Of a stretch of 64,000 nucleotides of DNA, positions 58,201-62,665 are shown one piece after another. Numbering within the stretch: the stretch's first letter is position 1; every line of letters starts with the position of its first letter. A model generated the notes under the pieces. The model had not been told where the DNA came from and searched no databases. It was given only the letters and a program-made list of their open reading frames with translations. This DNA is from a virus, in IMG/VR virus record IMGVR_UViG_3300010885_058378, positions 62,001 through 126,000 of that record, one strand, 5' to 3'. The translations under genes and the position numbers were made by a program.

Positions 58201-60131
58201 TTATATTTTTTATTAAATAATTCTGGAGTTGGATCAACCTCAACCGCAATACTGTCTCCATCACTAGCTTTTAATTTACCCGCATTGGCTTTATTGCTTT
58301 TTGCAAAAGGTAGCGGATCTATATCATCATATAATTTACCTCCTTGAGTAACCATGCCAGCATTAGCAAATCTTTGTCTTTTTTTTGCTGATCCGGCCCT
58401 TATACTTCCACCGCCCCCATACTTATTCATATTATGAAGATTATCTGATCCTATAGTCTCAACAGCCTTTTTTCGTATCACAAATTCTCCTGGCTCTAAC
58501 ATTGCAGGAACAGTATCTCCACTACCAGTTCCTGGAACAACTCCACCTCTTGCAAATTTTCTAATTACTCCACCATTAGCTTTACCATCTGGTCCTCTTT
58601 TAACTCCAGTACTAAAACCACTAGCAAATTGAGTTAAAGCTTTGGCACCCTTAAATGCTGTTATAACAGCAAGAGCGGGTAATATTCCTTTAACAGCATC
58701 TGTCACTTTAATTAGTCCACTAGCTAAACTTAAAGCTCCTCTTATTAATGACTGAAAACCTTTTGATTGTCCTATTTCTCTGAATAGAGCAAAAAACTCT
58801 TGTCTTACTTTGCTAATCTGATTTGCTAAAGAAAGTTGTGCAGTTGCGGCGTCTTTCGCTAACGATCCTTGGCCAGCTTGAGCGGTCTTTAATGCTTCTT
58901 GAGCAACTGTGAACTGCTGAATAAGCGGAATAACTTTACCTATTTGTCGGAATCCACCAAGTTCTTCAACTATCTTAGAGAACTGAGCAGTTCTTGGATC
59001 AATTCCACTCAACCCCTTACTTAATAATTCAACAGCTTTATATGCTCCTACGAATTTACCTTCGGTATCAGTTAGATTAACTCCAAACTCTTTGAGAGAA
59101 TCAATTGTGCTTCCTCTCTGAATACGAGTAAAAATAGTTCTTAAACCAGTAGCAATAGTTTCAGCACTTTCACGAGTTGTAGCACGAACACTTGTAAACA
59201 CTGCTATAAATTCATTTAAAGCATCCTTACCTTCACTAACTCCTTTACTTGCAGTTGCAAATACGCTACCCGTTCTTTGAACAGCAGTAATAATGTCAGA
59301 AGATTCAACGGCGAATTTTGCAGCAACAGTATTTACAGCACCTAGTGCTCCTTCTAAATCATCAGCACTAATACCAAACTGTCTCATTAATGCGATACTT
59401 CCTTCTACTGTCTCATTCATATTATCAAATGATGGAGCTAAACTACTTAAAGCTAAAGCTCTTAATGCTTTTTCTGTTTCTCTCGCACTCAAACCAGCCT
59501 GTGCTAATGTAGAAGCAACAGAGGTTAAATCTTTAGAACTAACACCAAATGTTGTTGATAGATTTGTAATTTGTTCTTGTAGTTTGGCAAGACCGGTTGA
59601 CGATTCACCAGTAACTTGTTGTAGTTTAACTAACTCTTTATCATAATCAATAAATGCTTGAACACCCTGACTAATACTATTTGTTAATCCGTATATAACA
59701 CTAGTAACAGTACTAAATGCTACGAATCTTCTAATGGCAAGACCAGCCTGTTTACCGAACTCTTGCATCTCTGCTGATGCTGATCCAAGATCTTTTGCTG
59801 ATGAGGCTGATGCTTTGTTAAGTTTATTAACAGCATTAGCTGCCGCATTGATTTGTTGTGGAACATTATTTATTTTGACACTATTTATACTATTACCAAA
59901 AGCTTTGATAGCTGCCGAGGCAGCAGTAGCAGATGTTGTTGTTGAACCAAATGCTGCATTTAAGCCTTTTAGGGACGAGGACAAAGCCGCAACATTTTTA
60001 GTAACAGCAGGATCAAGCTTAAAAGTAATATTTGCATTAATGTTACCAAGATCTTTTTTAATTTGTGCAGCAATTTGCTTTACATTTGTTGGTCCTTGTA
60101 AATTCAGTTGTGCAGTTAAGTTGAATGCCAT
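43203..60131 (-). CDS. Giant tape measure protein with embedded enzyme-like domains, 5642 aa
   Basis: The gene sets tail length and probably helps DNA entry. Residues about 125-470 are the TP901-type tape measure core (AIRRFVAFSTVTSVIYGL, TTFGVSSKDLTSVASTLAQA, LRTIFTRIQRGSTIDSL). Four GG-DTVPAML-PGEFV modules lie at D539, D2449, D3752 and D5430. Between copies 1 and 2 are SNase-like (615-770), HExxH zincin (H1100), P-loop (1341), nucleotidylyltransferase (1490-1660) and ART-like (2210-2300) segments. Copies 2-3 enclose coiled coil and a hydrophobic segment near 2910. Copies 3-4 hold disordered Gln/Arg-rich sequence, GR-rich repeats (45828-46040) and a second zincin (H5018). The domain mix resembles phage polyvalent proteins that are injected with DNA; injection is inferred. 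Confidence 0.9.
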   Translation of the reverse strand: MAFNLTAQLNLQGPTNVKQIAAQIKKDLGNINANITFKLDPAVTKNVAALSSSLKGLNAAFGSTTTSATAASAAIKAFGNSINSVKINNVPQQINAAANAVNKLNKASASSAKDLGSASAEMQEFGKQAGLAIRRFVAFSTVTSVIYGLTNSISQGVQAFIDYDKELVKLQQVTGESSTGLAKLQEQITNLSTTFGVSSKDLTSVASTLAQAGLSARETEKALRALALSSLAPSFDNMNETVEGSIALMRQFGISADDLEGALGAVNTVAAKFAVESSDIITAVQRTGSVFATASKGVSEGKDALNEFIAVFTSVRATTRESAETIATGLRTIFTRIQRGSTIDSLKEFGVNLTDTEGKFVGAYKAVELLSKGLSGIDPRTAQFSKIVEELGGFRQIGKVIPLIQQFTVAQEALKTAQAGQGSLAKDAATAQLSLANQISKVRQEFFALFREIGQSKGFQSLIRGALSLASGLIKVTDAVKGILPALAVITAFKGAKALTQFASGFSTGVKRGPDGKANGGVIRKFARGGVVPGTGSGDTVPAMLEPGEFVIRKKAVETIGSDNLHNMNKYGGGGSIRAGSAKKRQRFANAGMVTQGGKLYDDIDPLPFAKSNKANAGKLKASDGDSIAVEVDPTPELFNKKYKKPDNKTLLYPKEQGRFKTSSRLDGVDAFEMRLSKQEREVYGASGGPASASNREKARAAKQITIDFITDLGAENVSQAFKDTNQVDVYGRPLLKLQSLNDTLIKAAVAKEHGTGPGQDIIQSDKLANRLKIMQNNEGFGNVKTSSWDRVIRDDYMFNYLPEGDPDRIINNKIQRRTRKIPTLDDNGFVKKMKETKGLARFMVGGKAKETRSFGSGTFPFPKRISNAYFKEIDAKLNKEQVDKAFSGGSFLEYPEDFRFKVDQAKATEAFDSMPFDRKQFADSFKSKLANSAIYRRMSDFAKFIGLPREDLSLALPNHIDFTDLGLRGLGQFDRTGTGTKRTSGYDLSSSGYTEANDQDLYGYEKLVAEKQKELKKIIKTQVKTFDDGSFSYDEALAKQTWDEINDLQMKISNTKKLKNQAELTAMDQMQTTAKATGRGAITMSTGRLSGRKNDTFYHEMTHQLFQGLRTRSSESFDKYKSRVVSLFGGDNNDLADAFDSLESSYNSSDVVYGRSYKVGTLDQIIQQNRSISRGDKPAKTPEAATAASSLWAKSLGIKKAKDFKPLNPEVNQALLDNSISQSYIDRIEDSGKEEFLTTLVQNYPRLDSNLQGALDSTLTDLLGSAGIQRQTYAAGGKVERKIGIIDTDVLRDPANASIVDKAMEKLGITDVSDYTTKLGELSAKARKTGSLSRLTAIAGAAGSGKSSLATGFSANDDASLRKTIRSQILTPEDIDKVNEVIAITSTASESKLDAYLRDVDRAYILSSNTQSEQEKLRANREQRDATGQGLYGRKPGTTRGADTDFGLEETILRDELGKKATVLGRKSDGFGLRRKKENELPEIVQAGGFYMGGFAPPTRGHRGALDTLLENMLAKNPSSSLEDILVSVAPDLPMIVGKEGIDHAARYGIFPADIRTLFSKMNFGNAMISTQGQPAGSLPKFMEVIGDGDRRKFARLKGAMAITSGKDDKVLGKYQRAGIDVKDIPRIEDISATAVRDALFHGDDKSLANLMNPDIASILMGNRSQLRNRSTMVPMLIEEIQKFVDQEKIRSNDEVSQILSNAPGGPYGNVSADLKKNYPEIADQVKQIRDKRDRVSKGAFGYRAFNIISALSAKYPEIYGLDPSRKSAVSTQPSDITKEAIAAQLSEQMSGEFGGVPTAMPSGLEEAILKNVEKATQVKKSSGILPAQGTEILKRFGTDRLPNDASFGPFSGKTVRDTAEGGKLKYWNSAFRPETKADKLAYYIATRDYLIDKFKQSQGTQKATTLAETTNAVLSSKQLGLVGLNPLGYTGLLGPETWNLGVDSSGQERSIDASIVQRGLPNQYQNVIDYLSGQTEEIVGGASKLLGIEPKKLSKKQRETLGQGNIEGALLEQIFGSADATILDDALRTRPIDFPMGIGPKAAKIFGIDPDIPTEVKRTIDSNSRGKAVEEFQKHFRQQYGIPEPVKEDIQMLSDGGWVRGSYSPPDIAARAKTLGMSQEELTAKLEERLDNRYKDYAIPDWEINKRFGLIPSKKTSPEQERYELAQANKQKRIQEAMEKQGRKPKEFETKTNDEKMWRKNRGYATGGKVKLYHGSNTGVDDSVLKSFKEKGALSNIAKGYGQGEGFYLYTEKNKAEQQAKMRVNGGSNFTVAQGDRSGKPMVLSFDETLDPKTYDLDYELQKGLVVQWMHDNYDTLKDKYAPTENQTGLKGKFDKNPDAGMMSVGVRVQEGSQTLKSEDGTEFTLPGGSRKSIYAGSEGDVREGALLGQLMSRIQSGDPELINSFESKLFEKPLGLALKYVGSSPLKPTNIETFAQGGQAGISSKDTVPALLTPGEFVVNKKAAEKIGYGKLETLNKADKLQGYNKGGVVGGGVIQRFATGGSVFSIEEIMKALKGFAEPAVQKLKTRPETIDSKSIEASSELVNNIKLLTKGFEEAGYSMISFKKVLEQVGAGADISYKDIEKAMTKDVERLKITGASIDTIIAAEKALKNVRDQAKTAVVKRQFLEAGLKESKKGKVLGSGGAQQAILTEADRIEKSIKAQREKQLTQSLSGGPGGYGPSFGNASQIKEEVKRRLDEQAKEIKEMSFSSATQKVTGIKKSELSDMGIGGSDIQSYISQSMTDRKTLAQMDKQLIAMRLEEYKNAGTVRGVSVKSASEALSLAKEEVGKRREMINEMAKEQGEKGVGAGGLTDWRNSPIKKAVQERYFSGTASQGIGTALGDVGMVAGLVGGQGKNIANLMYDTSTDEGKIAAAGKGAAIEQAGSTLATGLTTASQLMAINPLLGGLAALGTVVYATTDYFTDFTGAQKTAALEMEKNLRFEEVAASEKDLAKAFKDFEKDIGNIDLQKALDKALVRSSESSLKAVSAETKVAQNEKGKTRTWTEFLSGAEKPKMDTQDFNELDSKIAERNADSGDKAFALISQKINTGASVESIQADKELIGARRALVLADEDALKTVRARIMEEGGYEKVSKEKQDAILDEVANQKILTNVQVQSAIKTKQMSDALEAADKAGRKLAASFEKLSSIISESVNRIKFESDVRKSSAEESRSALRGESQDRGPKLRELNVLENPNAYSEKDFNQALQSATAGVDEKTRNQLIGGAQLQQQLPNAITKSIAEKLNTNANLNVDQAKTEAIKTTNEQIDKTNLSDEQKTSLKKQAETRINNLAEESKKKNDTPQAELDAFREGLGEADNILGAFGVKTLEAVKALSSFKQGALADFSEGLRDASKAAKDSQNYFKKSRDISTQGNRNLREVMTGVGETYGEKQARVMGDVAGLAGGQTSVGGIKNRIVDLQAQRTAVEEKRQGMSDPDELKKSAIQLRSLDDQLRDTREALDTLASSTELVEKAFDDLKNVRDLQKNRESFVNTLLTNTPEEADKLNKTFIRLQRNLSGGLNGASNQRDARKAFNQTLRETGSVREATKAGNTVLANQRKETLALSQDPGVKAAQELNIRNQYAQGKGKPGVSADQAVADYFKQQQLQLTKSMAIESGMMNNPLVQQSIAAMENPKADPAMQEAAGKYLQSVGLQADATKAQGELALLESQQALVSANANLKVSIDDLRTTVEASMANNDMNEGRINAPGGAKVPLNIGVAAPVAPPKARGGLIYASEGQLVNFQPQGTDTVPAMLTPGEFVINARSTSEHLPLLKAINSGNYSKGGVVYLADGGEVQKRKEERIDAQKESWMMSEATGRRPDEVVSRTSSSWAQSQVGDGRWMGMTEDERQSEAKKYEPEFQNRWDNYNNRKADAQLRSANNSGYDSIKEDPNSGIVGVNFYNEEKKRSKERFEKASAAETEASNNQMAQSPMEQPVPVAVPLPIMTKIPWGRGAAINVGPTQETINERKRIKSEESRRRSLWLKGSKGRSSEEETEYAALRTKQGYSEAVIDGLSESEITRKMALNNIPPSKRTPDQQNRLDTINYKRTLSQKLDNIQSRDVEDNLAASKRVKRDRYNRLNPLINPESETSESPALQRPNAVNPSGLDSATASRINEAYSRPSNEQQAAQQNAAIESGIRQQYTTARPDITDPAVSSGVRQGLASQTNAPVNLRTPEIKNKDERLGVNIGPMVPSPRVSLPGDYVAGSYRAYGIDPNPRFESQKTTRDRESSRRDSFGFPLGSPSNTLATEAMIKYPNQLSNSQIAYQHAGATDPLEYSNDPKLRAEAETQNVYRTTASPGLSSSIQTATTSSDTKKKREADSAITSTKIGIEKRAQIAAQEQTFDVEFNQLLESGAWRDDEGNREAYKKQRRQQVINERNRSKIDEQTGKIDNKFNQLLSEGKVKEDQREQYRTEQRKYMPKPYMEKLENYVVPTTEQLLQDQANSEAIAQFEGAQQVTASEKVRAQQQKAEEDRQASLYINSSNPATAAVGYVGGVTQGIGDALYGAANITAGAVATVVSPIVGGIGYAMSGDDTAVKIGDENNLRNRTAENMYDEARANGRPMPSPQEIAAAQDVAIIRARTFTANSNRLNNQQGAYSAATSAAADVGLRAMGAGATSFVEAGQAVAGMGPIQNGTETALQRNDARNVELAGGMDSYLGFTTAGFQTAGYAASQGVGAVINAEGAVFNAAGRMAGAAGRVASRIPGVSGVGRAASRIPGAASVGRAAGTVDRAITGVARGAGRLGGRIPGARGAGRVVNNFVEGVQDVATQMGDVIGVRGITPNYSRPNLNRSNVTSPFKDMAPAKPVTFAESAPTKIRSIDDINPLEYDGNYGRLAAKAKAVRSRALDEKLSNIDLTMPTSGSPVKPKITAAEYTRLAEEAKAAKRASKPRVTAEEFMARTKPDVAVLPTKRPLPEVINVTDPVNIRQVQENLANDLADYVTPARRDKFLSEFIDKSTPQSVSVDPTALAEAQKKVAKNIGPVKNPEAMVTSGNKMVFRDPNAKTSVVQHELAHSFQTKTAGMKIDPFGGKKLKSSGLMKQIESFVDDPKGLAAITGGKGYSASQIKKAPYELLSTLMQHMSKVKGNKRAESILKQLMKFHGYSKGGLVSYFADGGSVNAIVKTATTTAKNVSDIGKAAYEGNVTLDTASSALGLAQTFATNAPMKGVAGVGRGMADIVTGTQTLLSNEKSSLDKTQAIGDISKASLDTAANAAPMISSSLSSAGRVSGQIAGKMAPVLAIAGGAMAGLQDEKAIQQGISAPTRAVFGAISGSASSGGSIIGKLANQEISNNTDERLAQMESAARGAAIGASAGSVVPVVGPAAGAVVGGSIGFGSESLKVGTEAGSIDIANREQSQRFKQRANDLAEQGRIPLHYTQSPEYKKAQQQSSDPARYDAATYNSGGLVYANNGALVPSLSQGTDTVPAMLTPGEFVVNRESSQQHMPLLNAINSGHFNRGGIVNYLANGGIVAPKYYANAGPVTGGSGGSSGVSNDISSSISTAVGQAMNEAVGQLSTALQSGMESYSQMMQSSTETLNNFGQTFANATQSFGNSTAGFAQSADNLPNTLNIHGEVKNVVDFLGFGKEGDRIVSSAAQAGELSGRHASQNTFASYDRKVTEGAFNSSANNKPMGKA
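43707..43889 (-). repeat. TMP GG-DTVPAML-PGEFV module, copy 4
   Basis: QGTDTVPAMLTPGEFVVNRE, then MPLLNAINSGHFNRGG. Near the C-terminus, after zincin 2. Confidence 0.9.
44802..45194 (-). other. Zincin metallopeptidase-like domain 2 in TMP
   Basis: H5018-ELA-H5022 in VVQHELAHSF, with E5080 (YELLSTLMQHM) as the likely third ligand. The context E-L-L-S-T-L matches E-F-L-T-T-L of zincin 1, so the two are probably related. Confidence 0.65.
48732..48929 (-). repeat. TMP GG-DTVPAML-PGEFV module, copy 3
   Basis: QGTDTVPAMLTPGEFVINAR, then LPLLKAINSGNYSKGG. Nearly the same as copy 4. Confidence 0.9.
52632..52814 (-). repeat. TMP GG-DTVPAML-PGEFV module, copy 2
   Basis: SSKDTVPALLTPGEFVVNKK, then KAAEKIGYGKLETLN. 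It directly follows the ART-like segment. Confidence 0.9.
52812..53504 (-). other. ADP-ribosyltransferase-like domain in TMP (tentative)
   Basis: KLYHGSN (H2216) followed 30 residues later by GEGFYLYTEKNKAEQQAK (G2248-Y2252) is the H-Y pattern of ART-like toxins such as DUF3990-type. The catalytic Glu is not pinned down, so activity is uncertain. Confidence 0.5.
55152..55664 (-). other. Nucleotidylyltransferase-like (HIGH superfamily) domain in TMP
   Basis: GGFAPPTRGHRGAL carries T1500-R-G-H1503, and about 130 residues later EDISATAVRDAL (1632-1638) is the ISxTxVR motif. GDGDRRKFARL between them fits the middle of NMNAT-like phage domains. Confidence 0.75.
55722..56189 (-). other. P-loop NTPase/kinase-like segment in TMP
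   Basis: Walker A GAAGSGKS at residues 1341-1348 preceded by the hydrophobic strand LTAIA. A Walker B aspartate is not certain. The segment immediately precedes the nucleotidylyltransferase domain. Confidence 0.65.
56322..56954 (-). other. Zincin metallopeptidase-like domain 1 in TMP
   Basis: H1100-EMT-H1104 in FYHEMTHQLF, with E1235/E1236 (KEEFLTTL) as a candidate third zinc ligand about 135 residues later. Confidence 0.7.
57822..58289 (-). other. SNase (thermonuclease)-like domain in TMP
   Basis: D624-G-D626-S, then R665-LDGV-D670-AF-E673 (SNase numbering D21/R35/D40/E43; the R-D-E spacings 5 and 3 are identical), an NREKARAAK helix, and D-V-Y-G-R733-PLLKL matching R87. An insertion of about 25 residues lies between the first Asp pair and the Arg. 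Confidence 0.75.
58407..58574 (-). repeat. TMP GG-DTVPAML-PGEFV module, copy 1
   Basis: Residues about 520-575: FARGGVVPGTGSGDTVPAML, EPGEFVIRKKAVETIG, then N-x-L-x-x-M-N-K. It directly precedes the SNase-like segment. Confidence 0.9.
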
Positions 60132-60161
60132 AATTTGATTGTCCTAATTAATTATTTAGCT

Positions 60162-60206
60162 AAAAAAATATTCCCAGCCACAAGAAAAATCTCATGGTTG
60201 GGAATA
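60162..60206 (-). terminator. Terminator/attenuator between chaperone gene and tape measure
   Basis: On the minus strand a 12-bp stem (60206-60195 with 60180-60169, one A-C mismatch) with a 14-base loop is followed by TTTTTTT (60168-60162). It lies in the 102-base gap between the two genes and would reduce transcription into the long tail genes unless antiterminated or bypassed. Confidence 0.75.
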
Positions 60207-60233
60207 CTAAAAAGAAGAATTATGTTATAAAAA

Positions 60234-61133
60234 CTAAGCTGGAGCAACCTCTTTTGATTCAGAAACGACGGGCTGAGCTGGTTGGGTCTCTGGCTCGACT
60301 GTTTCTGTTTTTGCTGTTGGTTCATCTTTTTTGTCTTCTTCTAAGATAACTGGGTTTCCGTTTTCATCTAGGAAAGGCTGTGCATCAACGAGATAATCTC
60401 CATCAGAAGTTACTCTGTTGCCATACTTGTCAACAAAATTACCTTCTTCGTCTATGAATCTTCCACTCTCATCAATCAGCCTACCTTCCGCATCAATTAG
60501 TCTGCCCTTCTTGTCTACTAATCGTAGCTTATCATCAACAAATTTAAACTTCTTTAAGAATTTGTTTTCTGGTAAATTACTTTCGTAGTCATTATCCAAA
60601 CCATACAGCATATTGGCCAAGTTTTGTGCTCCTAGTAGTCCAACCTGATCAGTTGATCTATTAAGATAGTCTTCCATATTATTAAAATACGGTTGCTTGC
60701 TATCATTATACACCACACAAACACTAACTAAATAGTTAAATCTAGCATTATCAGCTTGACCTTCAGCACTATGGTTGTCTAGAGATGTACGAACACTGAT
60801 AAGATCTCGTATTTCATCTCTGACGCCCTTCATTTTAATCGCAAGGTCTTTGGCTTCGTTTAAACTAAATCCACCCTTAGCAAGCCTCTTCTCGCCATCA
60901 AGCAACTCTTTTTGCAAGGTGGTGAACTTAGCCTGTTTTTCATCATTCCATAATCCTTGATCTTCTAATAGATCGTCTAGTTTTGCCCTTACAACACTTT
61001 TGCTTTTAATAGCATCAGTAAAAGCTTGATTATAAACTTTCTGAGCCTCTCTTTGATCATTTAAAGACGGTGTTTTAACAAGAAACTCTTTTTCTGCACC
61101 ATCAACTGTTGTTTTAAAAGTCTTAGTCTTCAT
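60234..61133 (-). CDS. Tail assembly chaperone-like protein with 7-residue repeat, 299 aa
   Basis: I start at ATG 61133, after AAGGAGATAGAT; an upstream in-frame start at 61160 has no such site. The N-terminal 160 residues are helical (EAQKVYNQAFTDAIK, KLDDLLEDQGLW) and are paralogous to the 345-aa protein two genes upstream. Residues about 200-250 contain a run of 7-residue repeats of the type GRLID-x-x (LVDKKGRLIDAEG, RLIDESGRFIDEEG, NFVDKYGNRV). The C-terminus is Glu/Pro/Lys-rich. Position directly before the tape measure gene suggests a tail assembly chaperone; no frameshift site was found, unlike in many siphophages. Confidence 0.6.
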   Translation of the reverse strand: MKTKTFKTTVDGAEKEFLVKTPSLNDQREAQKVYNQAFTDAIKSKSVVRAKLDDLLEDQGLWNDEKQAKFTTLQKELLDGEKRLAKGGFSLNEAKDLAIKMKGVRDEIRDLISVRTSLDNHSAEGQADNARFNYLVSVCVVYNDSKQPYFNNMEDYLNRSTDQVGLLGAQNLANMLYGLDNDYESNLPENKFLKKFKFVDDKLRLVDKKGRLIDAEGRLIDESGRFIDEEGNFVDKYGNRVTSDGDYLVDAQPFLDENGNPVILEEDKKDEPTAKTETVEPETQPAQPVVSESKEVAPA

Positions 61134-61425
61134 ATCTATCTCCTTCTTTCTTTTTATCAAAGTTAAATTGATATTTTTGTTTTACTGTTCCGTTATTTCC
61201 AAAATAATTGCTAAGATCATCAATTGCTGATCGTGCTTGTTTATTTCCATTATTGAGTATGCTATTTCTAGCATATTCCCACATATCTTCAAATTCTTCA
61301 GCTTCTTTGCTATCATTTTCCCATAAATGTCCAAAAATAGCTTCGAATCTTGCTAGTGAGCCAATCATTGTGGTTTGAAATTTTTTATATACATTATCTA
61401 CTAATATTTTTTGTTCGTTTGTCAT
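61123..61425 (-). CDS. Small tail-cluster protein, 100 aa
   Basis: The protein is helical and charged (YKKFQTTMIGSLARFEAIFG, WENDSKEAEEFEDMWEYARN, ILNNGNKQARSAIDDLSNYF). The pattern L-A-R-F-E-x-x-F-G, W-E-x-x-R-N and NGNKQ-R looks conserved-type but I cannot name the family. Its stop overlaps the start of the 299-aa gene by 11 bases, so the two are coupled. Between two paralogous chaperone-like genes, it is a candidate partner. Confidence 0.6.
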   Translation of the reverse strand: MTNEQKILVDNVYKKFQTTMIGSLARFEAIFGHLWENDSKEAEEFEDMWEYARNSILNNGNKQARSAIDDLSNYFGNNGTVKQKYQFNFDKKKEGDRYED

Positions 61426-61436
61426 GGTGTTACTTT

Positions 61437-62474
61437 CTATCTTTTTCTTGCTTGAGATGCTTGATTCATTAAATCCATTCTAACGTCGGGTAAATTCCCG
61501 TCATCAACAGAGCCCACTTGCTGAACATAATTCATTTTCTCTTTCATTCTTCTTAAAGAGTCCGGAGAATTTAATCCAATAATATCCTCAATTTCTTCCT
61601 TGCTTTGTGGTATTAAAAATACTTCCTGGGCATTTTTTAATTTCGGATTCATCTCATCAATTTGGGCTTGTTTTTTCGCTTTTTGATTTTTCTCTCTTTG
61701 ATGAATCATCCAACCGTCTAACATATCGTCATCTTCAATAACATTATCTGACGGACACTCAGGATGATCATAAATATTATCATACATTCTAGTTACGCTA
61801 ACTGTTGTACGCTGATCATCTGTCCAGTCACATACTGCTTTATTAAAAACTTTTTCTTTATTGCAGTTCCAGTATGATCTCCACATGGAACTTCGTGCTA
61901 ATTCTTTATATGAGTCTATTGCTATGTTTTTTTTATTAACTTCTGTTACTAAATCATTAAAGTAAATATATGATGCTTGGTCACTAGATACTTGTTTGGG
62001 AAAAACTCTCATATTATTTTTAAATAATGTATTACAAAGTATATACTCATTTTTTATGGATGATGCATATCCTTCTAAACTATGAGAAAATAGATCGTTT
62101 TTATAGTCCATAATTTTATTTAATTGATTTCTATATTCACTTAATGATCTTTTAATTTTTTTTACTTTATCTGATAATGCTGCTGATAAAAACATATCCA
62201 CTTTGCTTCTTTCAATCTTTTTTTCTATATCTTTAATAATCTTGTTTGTGTCCTTTGACCACAGACCCAAACTAATTAGCATATTGTCTAAATCTTCTGC
62301 TCTAATCCAATCATTATATTTTTCATCATTAATAATACTATCATATAATATTTGAGCTTCATACTTAATATCAACAGACGAGTTTTTTAGCTCATATTGC
62401 TCATTTTTATATGTGAATAATATTTTTCCTGATAACACTCTATATAATAATAATTCCAGATCAGCATCAGTCAT
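61437..62474 (-). CDS. Paralogue of the 299-aa chaperone-like protein, 345 aa
   Basis: The first 180 residues follow the same plan as the 299-aa protein: YEAQILYDSIIND with EAQKVYNQAFTD, RAEDLDNMLISLGLW with VRAKLDDLLEDQGLW, a long charged helix, and HSLEGYASSIKNEYILCNTL with HSAEGQADNARFNYLVSVCV. Identity is low but the pattern is unmistakable by eye. The C-terminal half differs and has no heptad repeat; it has a WxxxWNCNKEKVFNK segment and an acidic patch (VIEDDDMLDGW). Its start overlaps the stop of the 47-aa gene. Likely tail assembly or baseplate chaperone; function inferred. Confidence 0.6.
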   Translation of the reverse strand: MTDADLELLLYRVLSGKILFTYKNEQYELKNSSVDIKYEAQILYDSIINDEKYNDWIRAEDLDNMLISLGLWSKDTNKIIKDIEKKIERSKVDMFLSAALSDKVKKIKRSLSEYRNQLNKIMDYKNDLFSHSLEGYASSIKNEYILCNTLFKNNMRVFPKQVSSDQASYIYFNDLVTEVNKKNIAIDSYKELARSSMWRSYWNCNKEKVFNKAVCDWTDDQRTTVSVTRMYDNIYDHPECPSDNVIEDDDMLDGWMIHQREKNQKAKKQAQIDEMNPKLKNAQEVFLIPQSKEEIEDIIGLNSPDSLRRMKEKMNYVQQVGSVDDGNLPDVRMDLMNQASQARKR

Positions 62475-62610
62475 CCTTGTTCCTGGTTTGTTTTAACTTT
62501 AGAATTTCAGAATCCTTGTCCTTTAACTGCTGCTGTAAACGCTCTAGCAGTTTTTGCATATTATACATGTCTACATATAATTTTCCTACTATACTAAATA
62601 GCTCATCCAT
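62467..62610 (-). CDS. Small coiled-coil protein, 47 aa
   Basis: It begins MDELFSIVGKLYVDMYNMQK and continues with a heptad-like helix (LLERLQQQLKDKDSEILKLK). AGGA lies seven bases upstream of ATG 62610. Its stop overlaps the start of the 345-aa gene. The shadow ORF on the other strand covers the same bases. Small coiled-coil proteins between tail tube and chaperone genes are common in phages; partner unknown. Confidence 0.75.
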   Translation of the reverse strand: MDELFSIVGKLYVDMYNMQKLLERLQQQLKDKDSEILKLKQTRNKDD

Positions 62611-62665
62611 AGTTGTCCTAAGTCCTGTTCAATATCCCTTGTCTGCTTACAAATTTAAATAATTA

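Noticed and set aside
60234-62474. Programmed frameshift making a long chaperone form
   Set aside because: The genes overlap only by 11 bases with a strong Shine-Dalgarno site inside, and no slippery heptamer was seen at the end of a gene in a joinable frame.
62477-62662. Plus-strand ORF of 61 codons
   Set aside because: It is antisense to the 47-aa coiled-coil gene and has no Shine-Dalgarno site.
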